Part shown: in pieces, positions 31,062 to 39,386 of the stretch | Layout: the number at the start of each line of letters is the position of its first letter | Numbering within the stretch: position 1 is the first letter of the stretch | Origin: Alphaproteobacteria bacterium | GTDB taxonomy: Bacteria > Myxococcota_A > UBA796 > GCA-2862545 | Length of the DNA stretch: 64,000 bases | Direction: 5' to 3' | Assembly: GCA_020632875.1 (NCBI GenBank) | Contig: JACKET010000006.1 | Location: 1-64,000 of the forward strand | The notes under the pieces: model-generated | Seen by the model: only the letters and a program-made list of their open reading frames with translations | Database searches by the model: none | What the model was told of the DNA's origin: nothing | Position numbers and translations under genes: made by a program

Positions 31062-32804
31062 GTGAAGCTCGTCAGCATCTCGATTCGCAATTTCCGAAGC
31101 ATCGGCCGGGACGTGACGATCCCTGTTGACGGGATGAATCTACTCGTCGGACCAAACAACGCTGGAAAGAGCGCCATTGTTCTTGGTATTCAGTTGGCAT
31201 TGATGCTCGGAAGGGGCGAACAAGGGAGGATTGACTCGGACCTCATCCCGGCGCCGTGGCGCATGAACCTCCGGATTGAAAGAGACCACCACAACCACGA
31301 TCATGGCGCATTGCCGGCTTTTGGGCTTGCCTTTAGACTCGACGATGGTAAGTCGGACCGACAGTTCTCGGCGCCTTTTCACGCCGTCTACAAGGGGGAG
31401 GAGCAGACTCTCTCGGAAATTGTGTTTTGGTGGACGGCTCAATCGCGTCGAGACGAGAAGACACACAATGAGGTCAGATTGCAGTGGTCACTTGCCGCAA
31501 AGCTCGCCAATCTGGGGGAGACGCGAAGCCAGATCATGGGCCACCTGTCGGGCCTCGCGCCGTCCGCTCCAAGCAAGACAGGGCACCCCGCCAGTCCAAG
31601 CATGGAAAAGAAGGTCACCGAACACGATCAACTCCGTGCCATCTACGAGAAGTACTTCATTAACGCCGTCCCGAGCTGTTCGTTGACCCTAGCTGTTCGG
31701 GAACGCCATACCGACGCGGTACGGAGGCTACAGGAATGGCATTCACCGGAACCCGGTCCGTCGGCATCGGGGCTTCGCGCAAAGTTTCGGGTTGCGGAGA
31801 ATCAGATCATCCGCCTGCTTGGCCTGAAGGAGGGCACAGAGCTAACTATCAGTAAAGACGGCAATAGACTCCGAATCGACCCGCCCGACGGGCACTATAT
31901 GGAGGCGGAACACTATGGGACGGGGACGTCCCAGATCATTAGTCTTGTCGTTGATGCCCTCGATGACTCGAACAAAGTCATCGTCATTGAGGAGCCAGAG
32001 GCTTTTCTTCACCCGCCGCTTCAACGCGAACTCCTCACCTTTCTCTCCGAGCACTCGCACAACGCGCTCATCATGAGCACTCATGCCCCGGCGCTCGTCG
32101 ATCAAATCGCCCTGCTTGCATCCGAGGATCGACCGGGTCGGGTCTTCAACGTACGGAGGCCGGCAGACGGGACCACCTGCTCCGAGGCGATTTCGATGCG
32201 TGAGAAGTACGAGGCCCTCGAGAACCTCGGTGCAACCCCCTCAGACCTTCTCATGACAAACTTCGTCATTTGGGTCGAGGGGCCATCCGACCGTATCTAC
32301 ATTAAGCACTGGCTCAACCTCTACGACGAAAGCCTAGTTGAGGGACGGGACTATTCGATCATGTTCTACGGTGGGTCGAATATCGCCCATTTGGAGCTCG
32401 ATAGCAGCACGGCCCGTGACTTGATTCGGCTCCTCGACATCCATCACCGAATGGCCCTCGTCCTTGACAGCGATCGCACTTCCTCCGGGGATGCACTCAA
32501 ACCTCACGCGAATCGGATTGTGCACGAGAGCCCCGATCGGGTGTGGGTGACGAGCGGAAGGGAGATTGAGAACTACCTTGATTTTCCGACCCTACGGAAG
32601 CTGTTTTCCGGCGAACCGGAGGAACCTTGGACTTCGTTCGCGTCACTTCACAAGGTCTTTCCTGCCTACGCCGCCGCTAAAACGGACAAGGCTCGTGCCT
32701 ACGTTTCAGAGCGGAAACGCGTAGATGCCAAGTTCGAGCAACTTCCCCAGGACCTGAAGACGAAGATCGAATGTCTGGCCAAGCTGATTCAATTCGGGCC
32801 ATAG
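31062..32804 (+). CDS. OLD-family ATP-dependent nuclease (AAA ATPase + TOPRIM)
   Basis: 580 residues from a GTG, with GGAGG eight bases upstream. N-terminal SMC/ABC-like ATPase: LVSISIRNFRSIGRDVTIP, Walker A GPNNAGKSA at 32-40, Walker B VIVIEEPEAFLHPP near 310, then MSTHAPALVDQ as the switch His. C-terminal TOPRIM domain: IWVEGPSDRIYIKHW (catalytic Glu) near 405 and ALVLDSDRTSSGD (the DxD pair) near 467. The family includes OLD of phage P2 and GajA of Gabija, which cut DNA and protect against phage. No UvrD-like GajB or other partner gene is present, so this looks like a stand-alone OLD. Codon use differs strongly from the neighbours and supports recent transfer. Confidence 0.9.
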   Translation: MKLVSISIRNFRSIGRDVTIPVDGMNLLVGPNNAGKSAIVLGIQLALMLGRGEQGRIDSDLIPAPWRMNLRIERDHHNHDHGALPAFGLAFRLDDGKSDRQFSAPFHAVYKGEEQTLSEIVFWWTAQSRRDEKTHNEVRLQWSLAAKLANLGETRSQIMGHLSGLAPSAPSKTGHPASPSMEKKVTEHDQLRAIYEKYFINAVPSCSLTLAVRERHTDAVRRLQEWHSPEPGPSASGLRAKFRVAENQIIRLLGLKEGTELTISKDGNRLRIDPPDGHYMEAEHYGTGTSQIISLVVDALDDSNKVIVIEEPEAFLHPPLQRELLTFLSEHSHNALIMSTHAPALVDQIALLASEDRPGRVFNVRRPADGTTCSEAISMREKYEALENLGATPSDLLMTNFVIWVEGPSDRIYIKHWLNLYDESLVEGRDYSIMFYGGSNIAHLELDSSTARDLIRLLDIHHRMALVLDSDRTSSGDALKPHANRIVHESPDRVWVTSGREIENYLDFPTLRKLFSGEPEEPWTSFASLHKVFPAYAAAKTDKARAYVSERKRVDAKFEQLPQDLKTKIECLAKLIQFGP

Positions 32805-32838
32805 GAGCCGAGGGAGCCGAAGGAGCGGGGAGTTGAAT

Positions 32839-32910
32839 GCCCTGACCGAGGACGAGGCGGACGCGATCGGCAGCGCTGCGGGCCAGTCGATCTGCGGCAA
32901 GCGCCGCTAG
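32839..32910 (+). pseudogene. Frameshifted 3' remnant of the TSP3 gene
   Basis: Second copy of the last 24 codons of the 1414-residue protein. One G is missing in a run (GGG to GG near 32881), so the frame is broken. There is no start or upstream part. It marks the left edge of the right-hand duplication copy. Confidence 0.8.
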
Positions 32911-33173
32911 GTTCCGGCAGCGAGGTCGCTCGCCGGCCCCCTCAGAAGCCGAGCGCCCCGAAGAGCTCAGCGGCCTCGGCTTCCCACGCCGTGTCTTCGG
33001 GTATGACGGCCACGGCGCAGTCACAGGCCGCGTCGTAGCGGGAGACCCCGCGGGCGTACAGCTTCGTGCGCTGCTCGATGGCGCCGGGCCTGCGCTCGCC
33101 GGAGTCGTCGCCGCGCCAGACGATGACGCTCACCTCGGCATCGCCCCGGGTCGCCCGGACGGAGAGACTCGAC
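32839..33173. repeat. Right copy of the direct duplication flanking the OLD insert
   Basis: 335 bp matching 30561-30897. Here the minus-strand secreted-protein part is the functional one, while the TSP3 part is the remnant. The copies differ by about ten substitutions plus indels of 1, 3 and 2 bases by eye. That is too diverged for a very recent simple duplication unless the second copy came from a related strain. Confidence 0.9.
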
Positions 33174-34072
33174 ACACCCTCCTGGCCACCGAATCCAGAG
33201 CTGGCCTGCTTCCAGCCGTTGGCTTCCACGAGGGCTTCGAGCCGGGTCAGCTCGAGGGAGTCGAGGTCGGCCATGGTCAGCGTCGGAGCGGCTTCGGCCA
33301 GGGCGGCGTCCACGTCGGACTGCAGGGCTCTGCAGGCGCTCCGGTAGGCCTCGACCTCCGTCTCGACGAACGCTCGCAGCGATGCGCTCTCGTCCTGCCA
33401 CGCTCGGAGGTCGTCCCCCGCCGTCCCGCGGAACATGCGGGCCTGACCGAGGTGTGTCTCGATGGAGCGATGTCCTTCCAGCAGGTCGTCGAAGCGCTCG
33501 CGATAGGGGGCCTGGGCTCCCGTGATGGAGGACAGGCGGCCCTGCAGGCCCTTCGTGTCGCAGCCCCGCAGGTAGGCCTCCTCGAGCGCGGTCTCCGCCT
33601 GGTCGAGCTCGACCATGGCCGTCTCCAGCGCGTCCGGGAGGCAGGTCGGGGCGGTCCATTCGCCCGAGCGGTCTCCTAGGGTCCAGCGCACCACCGCGGG
33701 AGCGACGTCGGTCGGGACCTGCAGGACGACCAGCTCCAGGGACACCTCCCGTCCGGGGCCGCGGTCGGCTCCCTCCTTCGCCCGCACCTCGTTCGCGGTG
33801 GCGCCGACCCGACGCTCCGAGAAATCGGCGATCACGCGGTGATGATGCAGCTCCGGATCGACGAGAGCCCCCGCACGGAGCCCGTCGCAGTCCACCGGCT
33901 TGTCGGTCGCGACGAACCACCAGTCCGTCTCCGTGCCCGCGGGAAGGAACGCGACCTGGGCCACGGGCGTCCAGTCCCGCTTGCCGAGTCGAAGCGTCTC
34001 GCCGGCGTGGGCCACGGGCGGTGCGGCGAGGAGGAGTGCGAGGGTGGCGAGCAGGGCGCGGGCATTCGACAT
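32942..34072 (-). CDS. Secreted protein of unknown function
   Basis: 376 residues. Signal peptide MSNARALLATLALLLAAPPVAHA. The mature N-terminal half (about 25-150) is beta-rich (LRLGKRDWTPVAQVAFLPAG, LELVVLQVPTDVAPAVVRWT). A helical middle (about 155-290) has regularly spaced charges and two Cys, and the C-terminal 90 residues (SLSVRATRGDAEVSVIVWRG) form another strand-rich domain with CDC near the end. I recognise no family. The gene is complete. Its last 77 codons are duplicated 2.3 kb away at the other edge of the OLD insert. It converges on the TSP3 gene in the inferred ancestral order. Confidence 0.75.
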   Translation of the reverse strand: MSNARALLATLALLLAAPPVAHAGETLRLGKRDWTPVAQVAFLPAGTETDWWFVATDKPVDCDGLRAGALVDPELHHHRVIADFSERRVGATANEVRAKEGADRGPGREVSLELVVLQVPTDVAPAVVRWTLGDRSGEWTAPTCLPDALETAMVELDQAETALEEAYLRGCDTKGLQGRLSSITGAQAPYRERFDDLLEGHRSIETHLGQARMFRGTAGDDLRAWQDESASLRAFVETEVEAYRSACRALQSDVDAALAEAAPTLTMADLDSLELTRLEALVEANGWKQASSGFGGQEGVSSLSVRATRGDAEVSVIVWRGDDSGERRPGAIEQRTKLYARGVSRYDAACDCAVAVIPEDTAWEAEAAELFGALGF

Positions 34073-34180
34073 GAGACACCTCGGGATTCGAGGCCGACAT
34101 CACGCATGGAGCGTTCGCGCGCCGCGACGCGTAGCAGGTCTGTAGCGAAGTCGTCGCGACGCCGGGCGCCCGCTGGCGCG

Positions 34181-34247
34181 GCCCGGATACGTGGGATGCG
34201 TCGTGTCGACCGCAGTCGGACACCGGTCCCGGGGGGCATCCACATGG
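34181..34247 (+). repeat. Leader direct repeat, copy 1 (before the VOC gene)
   Basis: 67 bp ending at the VOC start codon. It matches 34681-34748, exactly 500 bp away, with about eight mismatches and one single-base indel. Both copies include GGGATGCGTCGT, GTCGGAC and GCATCCACATGG. Confidence 0.8.
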
Positions 34248-34672
34248 TGAGGATGGACAACGTTCTGCTGGTGGTCGACGATCTCGAGGCGGTCACCGCG
34301 TTCTTCCTCCGGCTCGGGCTGGTGCGCGAGGGCGAGGCTCGCGTCGGCGGGCCTGAGGTCGGGGCGCTCATCGGGCTCCCGGATGTCGACGCCACGCTCG
34401 TCGTTCTTCGCGCTCCCGACGGGGGATCGAAGATCGAGCTCGACAAGTTCCACGTCCCGGCCGCGGTGCGGCACGGTCCTGTGAACGCTCCTGTGAACGC
34501 ACTCGGGTTCCGTCGGGTGATGTTCGAGGTCGACGACCTCGACGCGGTGGTGCGGCACGTCTGCGCTGACGGCGCCGAGCTCATCGGAGAGATGGAGTAC
34601 GGCAACCGCTACCGACTCGCCTACGTTCGCGGGCCGGAGGGCATCATCGTGGGGCTCAGCGAGGCTCGGTAG
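34244..34672 (+). CDS. VOC/glyoxalase-like protein
   Basis: 142 residues. Two beta-alpha-beta-beta-beta halves of the vicinal-oxygen-chelate fold can be seen: MDNVLLVVDDLEAVTAFFLR with LGLVREGEARVGGPEVG, then GFRRVMFEVDDLDAVVRHV ending RLAYVRGPEGIIVGLSE. The second-half metal Glu is in PEGIIV. The first His ligand expected at the start of strand 1 is replaced by Asn (MDNVLL), so metal binding may be incomplete. Substrate unknown. The gene lies between two copies of a 67-bp leader, as if it had been added by duplication in front of the next gene. An in-frame ATG at 34196 would add 16 residues from the repeat. Confidence 0.8.
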   Translation: MVRMDNVLLVVDDLEAVTAFFLRLGLVREGEARVGGPEVGALIGLPDVDATLVVLRAPDGGSKIELDKFHVPAAVRHGPVNAPVNALGFRRVMFEVDDLDAVVRHVCADGAELIGEMEYGNRYRLAYVRGPEGIIVGLSEAR

Positions 34673-34680
34673 TCAGTCGG

Positions 34681-34748
34681 GGCCGGATACATGGGATGCG
34701 TCGTCGCGACCGCGGTCGGACGCCGATCCCGAGGGAGCATCCACATGG
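34681..34748 (+). repeat. Leader direct repeat, copy 2 (before the membrane-protein gene)
   Basis: 68 bp similar to 34181-34247. A one-base insertion shifts the frame so that the ATG at 34745 starts only an 8-codon ORF (MGRCGGAA). Its stop overlaps the GTG start of the next gene, which could couple translation. Confidence 0.8.
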
Positions 34749-34767
34749 GCCGTTGCGGCGGTGCGGC

Positions 34768-36345
34768 GTGAATCCCACCATCTCGGCAGTGCTCCAGTCG
34801 GCTCGGCTGGTCGACCCGGCATGGGGGCCACCCGAGCTCCTCCTGATGGTCGCGGCGGGGCTCGCGTCCGGGGTCTTGCTGGGCATCACCCGCGTGCGAC
34901 GCCGGCCCGTGCCGCTCGTCGCCTGGCTCCTGGTCGCGACCCTGCCGATGCTGACGCGAGGATCGGGCTCGGTCCGGTTCGAGCTCGCCGCGTTCATCGT
35001 GTCGTGCCAGGGCTGGGCGCTCGCACTCATGACGCTCGAGCGGGTGCGCCTCCCGCCTCGATGGCCCCGGCTCGCCGCCCTGGGGGTGGTCCTGCTGCTC
35101 GCCGGGCCCTGGTTGGCCATCTCGATCGGGCCGTGGCTGGCGATGGCGATGCTGGGGGCGGGGCTCGCGGCGACGCCGACGGGATTCCAGCGGCCCGGAC
35201 GCGCTTCGGGCGCGCGGGCAGGCGCTGTCGCCGTTCCGCTCGCGACGGCGGGGCTCGTGGGAATCGCCTTCGTGCATCGGGTGACCGCCCTCGGCAATCA
35301 GCTGCAGCCGCCCGCGGGGCCGTGGGCACTCGTCGTCGTTCCGATGGCCGCGCTGGCAGCCTATGGCGCCTGGCACATGCGGTCGGTGAGGGAGGCGGGC
35401 GCCGCGGTCGTGGTCGTGGTCTGGCTCGGTGCGCTCACAGCAGCAACGCCGCACCTTCGGCCCCACGGTGGCCACTCCGTGGCCGTCGCTCTGGCGCTGC
35501 CGCTCGTGCCGTCGGCTCCGATGGTCACGGGGGCGTTCGACTCCGGCACGCTGGTGTCGGGCTCTACGCGGCTGAACGTGCTCGCCACCGACCTCGGTCG
35601 CGCCGGGCTCAGGGTGATCGCCAGCGAGGAAGCGGGAGCGCGCGTCGGGTCCGTGCGATTCGTTCCGTTCGACTCCCATCTCCATGCGCCGGTCGATCGC
35701 GTCCCGCTCGACCAGACCGTCGCAGAGGCCCTGCCGCGATGTGCCCCGACCTGTGCCCTCGATATCCCCGAGTCCCCGATCCACATCGAGGAAGAGAAGA
35801 ACGCCGTCGCTCACCTGGCGTGCCTCCGAGAGGCCGTGGCTACGGGCCATTTCACGGAGGCGGTCGCCCTGGCGCAGAGGCTCGAGGGGTTTCCCCGACA
35901 CGCTGGTCACGTCACGGATCGCAACCGGGACTTCATCCGGATCCCGTTCGGACTCGTGGGACGCCCGATGCCGGAGGCCTGGCGAGGGCCCAACGGCGAG
36001 ACCTCGGGAATCGGGCTCTGGGCGACCTGGGTGTATCTCGAGGAGCGCACGCGGCTTCGGCGTCTCCAGGGTGTCGGGCCCGCCTGGTTCCTCGACCAGG
36101 CATTGACGGACGCCTCGGGCTGGGAGCACCGAGATGAGGCGCGGGACGCGTACCACTACGAGGTCGTGTTCATCGACGGGCAGATCGTGTGGGTCGACGA
36201 GGCGGTCCCGAACACCGTGGTTCGATTCCCCGAGAGAGCGCGCACCCTACGCGCCGAGAGCCCGCTGCCGCCGAGGTGCCTCGATCTAGTGACCGGTAGC
36301 GCGAATGACCTGCACGGGTTCGTACCAGGCGTCGCGCCCGAGTGA
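34768..36345 (+). CDS. Integral membrane protein with soluble C-terminal domain
   Basis: 525 residues from GTG 34768. The first 265 residues contain about seven hydrophobic helices (ELLLMVAAGLASGVLLGI, LVAWLLVATLPML, AALGVVLLLAGPWLAISI, AWHMRSVREAGAAVVVVVW). The C-terminal 260 residues are soluble, with two Cys (CAPTCALDIPES) that suggest a periplasmic disulfide, a region resembling a ligand-binding alpha/beta domain, and the closing phrase YHYEVVFIDGQIVWVDEAV. No family recognised. The ATG at 34696 in the repeated leader is an alternative start adding 24 mostly basic residues. The 3' end overlaps the minus-strand neighbour by 60 bases. Confidence 0.7.
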   Translation: MNPTISAVLQSARLVDPAWGPPELLLMVAAGLASGVLLGITRVRRRPVPLVAWLLVATLPMLTRGSGSVRFELAAFIVSCQGWALALMTLERVRLPPRWPRLAALGVVLLLAGPWLAISIGPWLAMAMLGAGLAATPTGFQRPGRASGARAGAVAVPLATAGLVGIAFVHRVTALGNQLQPPAGPWALVVVPMAALAAYGAWHMRSVREAGAAVVVVVWLGALTAATPHLRPHGGHSVAVALALPLVPSAPMVTGAFDSGTLVSGSTRLNVLATDLGRAGLRVIASEEAGARVGSVRFVPFDSHLHAPVDRVPLDQTVAEALPRCAPTCALDIPESPIHIEEEKNAVAHLACLREAVATGHFTEAVALAQRLEGFPRHAGHVTDRNRDFIRIPFGLVGRPMPEAWRGPNGETSGIGLWATWVYLEERTRLRRLQGVGPAWFLDQALTDASGWEHRDEARDAYHYEVVFIDGQIVWVDEAVPNTVVRFPERARTLRAESPLPPRCLDLVTGSANDLHGFVPGVAPE

Positions 36346-36783
36346 GAACGCGATCGGCACCCGGAGCGTGCCCTCCACACCCTCTGGGAACACCCACCAG
36401 TCGGGGCGCTTCCGGACGCACTCCACGAAGTCCTCGTCCTCGACGGAGTGCGACAGCACGGTCGTGTCGCCGGCCCCACCAGAAACGACGATTTCGAGCT
36501 CGACCTCCCCGGTCAGGCGGCGGTCTGCGTTCAGGAACCGCTCGTAGCAGTACTGCCACTGAGCGCGGTACCGACGGAACGTCGCGGAGAGCGCATCCGC
36601 GTCGGGACCCTCGTACGCGATGGGCCCGATGTCCACGGTCACTCGGCGATCGTCACGGGGCGCGACCACGGTCCCGCCTCCGGACCCCGGGGAGCGTGTC
36701 GCAGGCGCCGGCGGAGGCTCCGGTGCCGGCTCGGGGCTCCGGAGCCCCCCCGCGAACGCCACACCTGCCATCAGCCACACCAT
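36286..36783 (-). CDS. Secreted AgmX/PglI C-terminal-domain-like protein
   Basis: 165 residues. A short signal peptide (MVWLMAGVAFAGG) and a Pro-rich linker (about 17-40) precede a single domain at 60-160: ATFRRYRAQWQYCYERFLNA, LTGEVELEIVVSGGAGD, DEDFVECVRKRPDWWVFP and GTLRVPIAFSL. The order helix with Y-C-Y-E, strand, F-x-x-C helix, then W-x-F-P and VPI/FSL strand is the AgmX/PglI/TonB-like C-terminal fold, with its two conserved Cys. It is a stand-alone periplasmic version of the domain that also ends the PDZ protein at 13612. Overlaps the preceding plus-strand gene tail to tail by 60 bases. Confidence 0.75.
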   Translation of the reverse strand: MVWLMAGVAFAGGLRSPEPAPEPPPAPATRSPGSGGGTVVAPRDDRRVTVDIGPIAYEGPDADALSATFRRYRAQWQYCYERFLNADRRLTGEVELEIVVSGGAGDTTVLSHSVEDEDFVECVRKRPDWWVFPEGVEGTLRVPIAFSLGRDAWYEPVQVIRATGH

Positions 36784-36839
36784 CCCGACCTCCCGCCTGA
36801 CGGTTGGACATCACGGCGCGCGCCGGGTTCGCACACCTT

Positions 36840-37847
36840 CTACTCTCCGAGGCCCCGCAGGCGGCCCTGGAACCGCTTCGCGATCGCCCCCTTCTGGGCA
36901 TTGGGGACCTCGAACCAGACGCTCTCGATCCCGTCGAGGCGGTCCGCCTCTTCGAGCACGACGTCGGCGCCCTGCGACGACAGCGCGCCCTGGAAGAGCC
37001 CGAGCCGCGACAGGCGCGCGACCAGGGGGGAGCGGAGCAGCGAACGCAAGAATTCCGGGGAGAGCGGGGAGTTGTTCGAGAACATCTCGAGCGTCCGCAC
37101 ATCGGGGACGCCCACCCCCGAGAACAGCCGCTCGGGGGGCACCGAGCGCGCGGGGACGAAGAAGACGAGCGTGTCGAGGCCGGGCCGGTCGAGGTGGTCG
37201 AGCGCCGGCCCGAGGTGGCTGAAGAGCCCCCGCAGCGAAGCCGGGGCCCGCTCGGACACCTGGCGGATCAGGGCCTCGTCCGGGACGATGGGGATGCGCA
37301 GGTTCCGCAGCACGCACGCCGTGCGCAGCCCGAAGACCCGGTCGAGCTGCTCGCCCAGCTGGGCCTGGCTCTGGGACTCGACCAGCGCGTCGACGAGGAA
37401 GCCGTCCTCCCACTCGAACAGCTTCGGCGCCATGCCCCCGGTGAGGTCGGCCTGGTGCTTCTTGAAGAGCTTGCGGGCCCGCGCATCCTCACCGGAGGCG
37501 TACAGCGCGAGCACCTCGCCCCACGGGTCGCCCGCTTCGAGGAGCTTGTCGATGAACACCTGCCGCGCCGCGGGGTCGTCGGGAGAGGTCGCCAGCAAGC
37601 GCTCGGCCTCGCGGTCGCGCGGTCGGGTGGAGGCGGGCTCGCGGTCGGGCTCGGCGGCGAGCTTCGCGGCGGCTTCGGCACGGAACGGCGCGAAGGCCCG
37701 CGGCGCCCCCGCCGACGCACAGCCCAGGTGGAACCACCGCGAGACCTCCTCCGTCTGGCCGAACCGCCACGCGCCGGCTGCAATCACCATCCCACAGTGT
37801 CTGCAGCTCGAACGCCCGGTCTTCGCACGCTCGATCCGATAGCTCAT
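36840..37847 (-). CDS. zf-PARP-like zinc finger with TIGR02996/LRR-like region
   Basis: 335 residues. Residues 1-50 look like a PARP-type zinc finger: MSYRIERAKTGRSSCRHCGM with Cys15/Cys18, then WFHLGC giving His and Cys as the third and fourth ligands. In eukaryotes this finger reads DNA breaks. At about 85-125 is EAERLLATSPDDPAARQVFI then DKLLEAGDPWGEVLAL, the TIGR02996 repeat-companion domain of Myxococcota. The rest has leucine-rich irregular repeats (LRNLRIPIVPDEALIRQV, VRTLEMFSNNSPLSPEFL, VARLSRLGLFQGALSS). Start at 37847, where the finger begins; longer starts only add basic unstructured residues. Confidence 0.75.
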   Translation of the reverse strand: MSYRIERAKTGRSSCRHCGMVIAAGAWRFGQTEEVSRWFHLGCASAGAPRAFAPFRAEAAAKLAAEPDREPASTRPRDREAERLLATSPDDPAARQVFIDKLLEAGDPWGEVLALYASGEDARARKLFKKHQADLTGGMAPKLFEWEDGFLVDALVESQSQAQLGEQLDRVFGLRTACVLRNLRIPIVPDEALIRQVSERAPASLRGLFSHLGPALDHLDRPGLDTLVFFVPARSVPPERLFSGVGVPDVRTLEMFSNNSPLSPEFLRSLLRSPLVARLSRLGLFQGALSSQGADVVLEEADRLDGIESVWFEVPNAQKGAIAKRFQGRLRGLGE

Positions 37848-37896
37848 TCGCGGCCCCCGGCGATACCGCGGGACCATAGCGCATCGATTGCGGGGT

Positions 37897-39369
37897 TCAG
37901 AGCCCGAGAGCGGCGATGCTCCGGGCACGCACCTGGGCACACAGGTCGGCGTCGTCGTGCAGCGACCGCCCGTAGGACGGGATCAGCGCGGTCAGCGCGG
38001 GCCGCCAGGCCTCCATGCGGTCGGGGAAGCACCGCGCCAGCACGTCGAGCATGATGGCCACCGCGGTCGACGCGCCGGGAGAGGCGCCGAGCAGCGCCGC
38101 GACCGAGCCGTCCGCGCTGGTGACGACCTCGGTGCCGAACTGCAGCCGCCCCACGCGCTGGGCGTCCTTCTTGATGATCTGCACGCGCTGGCCGGCGATC
38201 TCGAGCTCCCAGTCGCCGTCTCGCGCGGCCGGCAGGTACTCGCGCAGCAGCGCCATGCGGTCTTCGGGCTCGAGCAGCACCTGGCCCACGAGGTACCGCG
38301 TCAGCTCGAAGCTCTGCGCGCCCGCGGCGAGCATCGGCACGATGTTGTCGACCCCGATGGACTGGAACAGATCGAGGTACGACCCGCGCTTCAGGAACTT
38401 CGTGCTGAAGCCGGCATACGGGCCGAACAGCAGGTTCCGCCGGCCGTCGATCCACCGGGTGTCGAGGTGGGGCACTGACATCGGAGGCGCGCCGACCGCC
38501 GCTTTGCCGTACACCTTGGCCTCGTGGCGCTCGATGACCTCGGGGTTCGTGCACCGGAGCCACTGCCCGCTCACGGGGAAGCCGCCGAACCCGTCGCCTT
38601 CGGGGATTCCCGTCGCTTCGAGCAGGGGGAGGGTGCCCCCGCCCGCGCCGAGGAACACGAACCGCGCGCGCTCGATGCGGTCGGTGCCGGTCGCCAGGTC
38701 GTGCACCTTCAGGCGCCAGATCCCGTCGCCCTTGTGGCGGAAGTCGCGCACCTCGTGCCCGAAGTGGCACACCACACCGGGCTGCGCGTCGAGGCTGCGG
38801 AACAGGCTGCGCGTGATGGTCCCGAAGTTCACGTCGTTGCCGATGGCCATGCGCGTCGCCGCCACGGGGACGGCCGGGTCGCGCCCCTCCATCACCAGCG
38901 GGGCCCACGCGCGGATCCGCTCCGGATCGGTCGTCAGCTCCATGCCCGCGAACAGCGGCGAGCGCGAGAGCTCGCGATACCGCGTGTGGAGGAAGGCCAC
39001 CGCCGCCTCGCCCCACACGAACGCCACGTGCGGCACGGCCCGCACGAACCGCCCCGGTGCGGGCAGGTCGCCCGACGCGACGAGCCGGCCCCACAGCTGC
39101 TTCGAGAGCTCGTACTGCTCGGCGATCTTCACGGCCTTCGACACGTCGACCGAGCCGTCCGGCGCCTCGGGCGTGTAGTTGAGCTCGCAGAACGCCGAGT
39201 GCCCGGTGCCGGCGTTGTTCCAGGCATCCGACGACTCGGCGGCCGCGGAGTCGAGCCGCTCGAAGACACGCACCGTGAGCGACGGATCGAGCTTGCGCAG
39301 GAGCGTGCCGAGCGTGGCGCTCATGATGCCCGCCCCGACGAGCACGATGTCGTGGACCTCTGCTGACAC
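37897..39369 (-). CDS. mqo: Malate:quinone oxidoreductase
   Basis: 490 residues, the usual Mqo length. Dinucleotide-binding start DIVLVGAGIMSATLGTLL (residues 6-23), then the highly specific AWNNAGTGHSAFCELNYTPE. Later motifs include GNDVNFGTITRSLF, FLGAGGGTLPLL, GFPVSGQWLRCTN, HLDTRWIDGRRNLLFGPYAG, VGRLQFGTEVV and LLGASPGASTAV. Peripheral membrane FAD enzyme that oxidises malate to oxaloacetate and passes electrons to quinone, replacing or supporting NAD malate dehydrogenase in the TCA cycle. The start is a GTG eleven bases after the start of GGAGGAAAAC. It lies 17 bases after the CotH-like gene on the same strand. Confidence 0.95.
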   Translation of the reverse strand: MSAEVHDIVLVGAGIMSATLGTLLRKLDPSLTVRVFERLDSAAAESSDAWNNAGTGHSAFCELNYTPEAPDGSVDVSKAVKIAEQYELSKQLWGRLVASGDLPAPGRFVRAVPHVAFVWGEAAVAFLHTRYRELSRSPLFAGMELTTDPERIRAWAPLVMEGRDPAVPVAATRMAIGNDVNFGTITRSLFRSLDAQPGVVCHFGHEVRDFRHKGDGIWRLKVHDLATGTDRIERARFVFLGAGGGTLPLLEATGIPEGDGFGGFPVSGQWLRCTNPEVIERHEAKVYGKAAVGAPPMSVPHLDTRWIDGRRNLLFGPYAGFSTKFLKRGSYLDLFQSIGVDNIVPMLAAGAQSFELTRYLVGQVLLEPEDRMALLREYLPAARDGDWELEIAGQRVQIIKKDAQRVGRLQFGTEVVTSADGSVAALLGASPGASTAVAIMLDVLARCFPDRMEAWRPALTALIPSYGRSLHDDADLCAQVRARSIAALGL

Positions 39370-39386
39370 GTTTTCCTCCGGTGGAT

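Larger units (their letters stand above)
30898..32838. other. Foreign 1.94-kb insert carrying an OLD-family gene
   Basis: This segment lies exactly between the two copies of the junction repeat. It differs from its surroundings in having many A/T-ending codons and clearly lower GC by eye. It holds one gene (31062-32804), a 164-base leader and a short purine-rich tail of GGAGCCGA-like repeats (32804-32834). No transposase, integrase or terminal inverted repeat is visible. The layout fits single-crossover integration of a circle that carried a diverged copy of the junction, or duplication followed by insertion. Confidence 0.8.
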
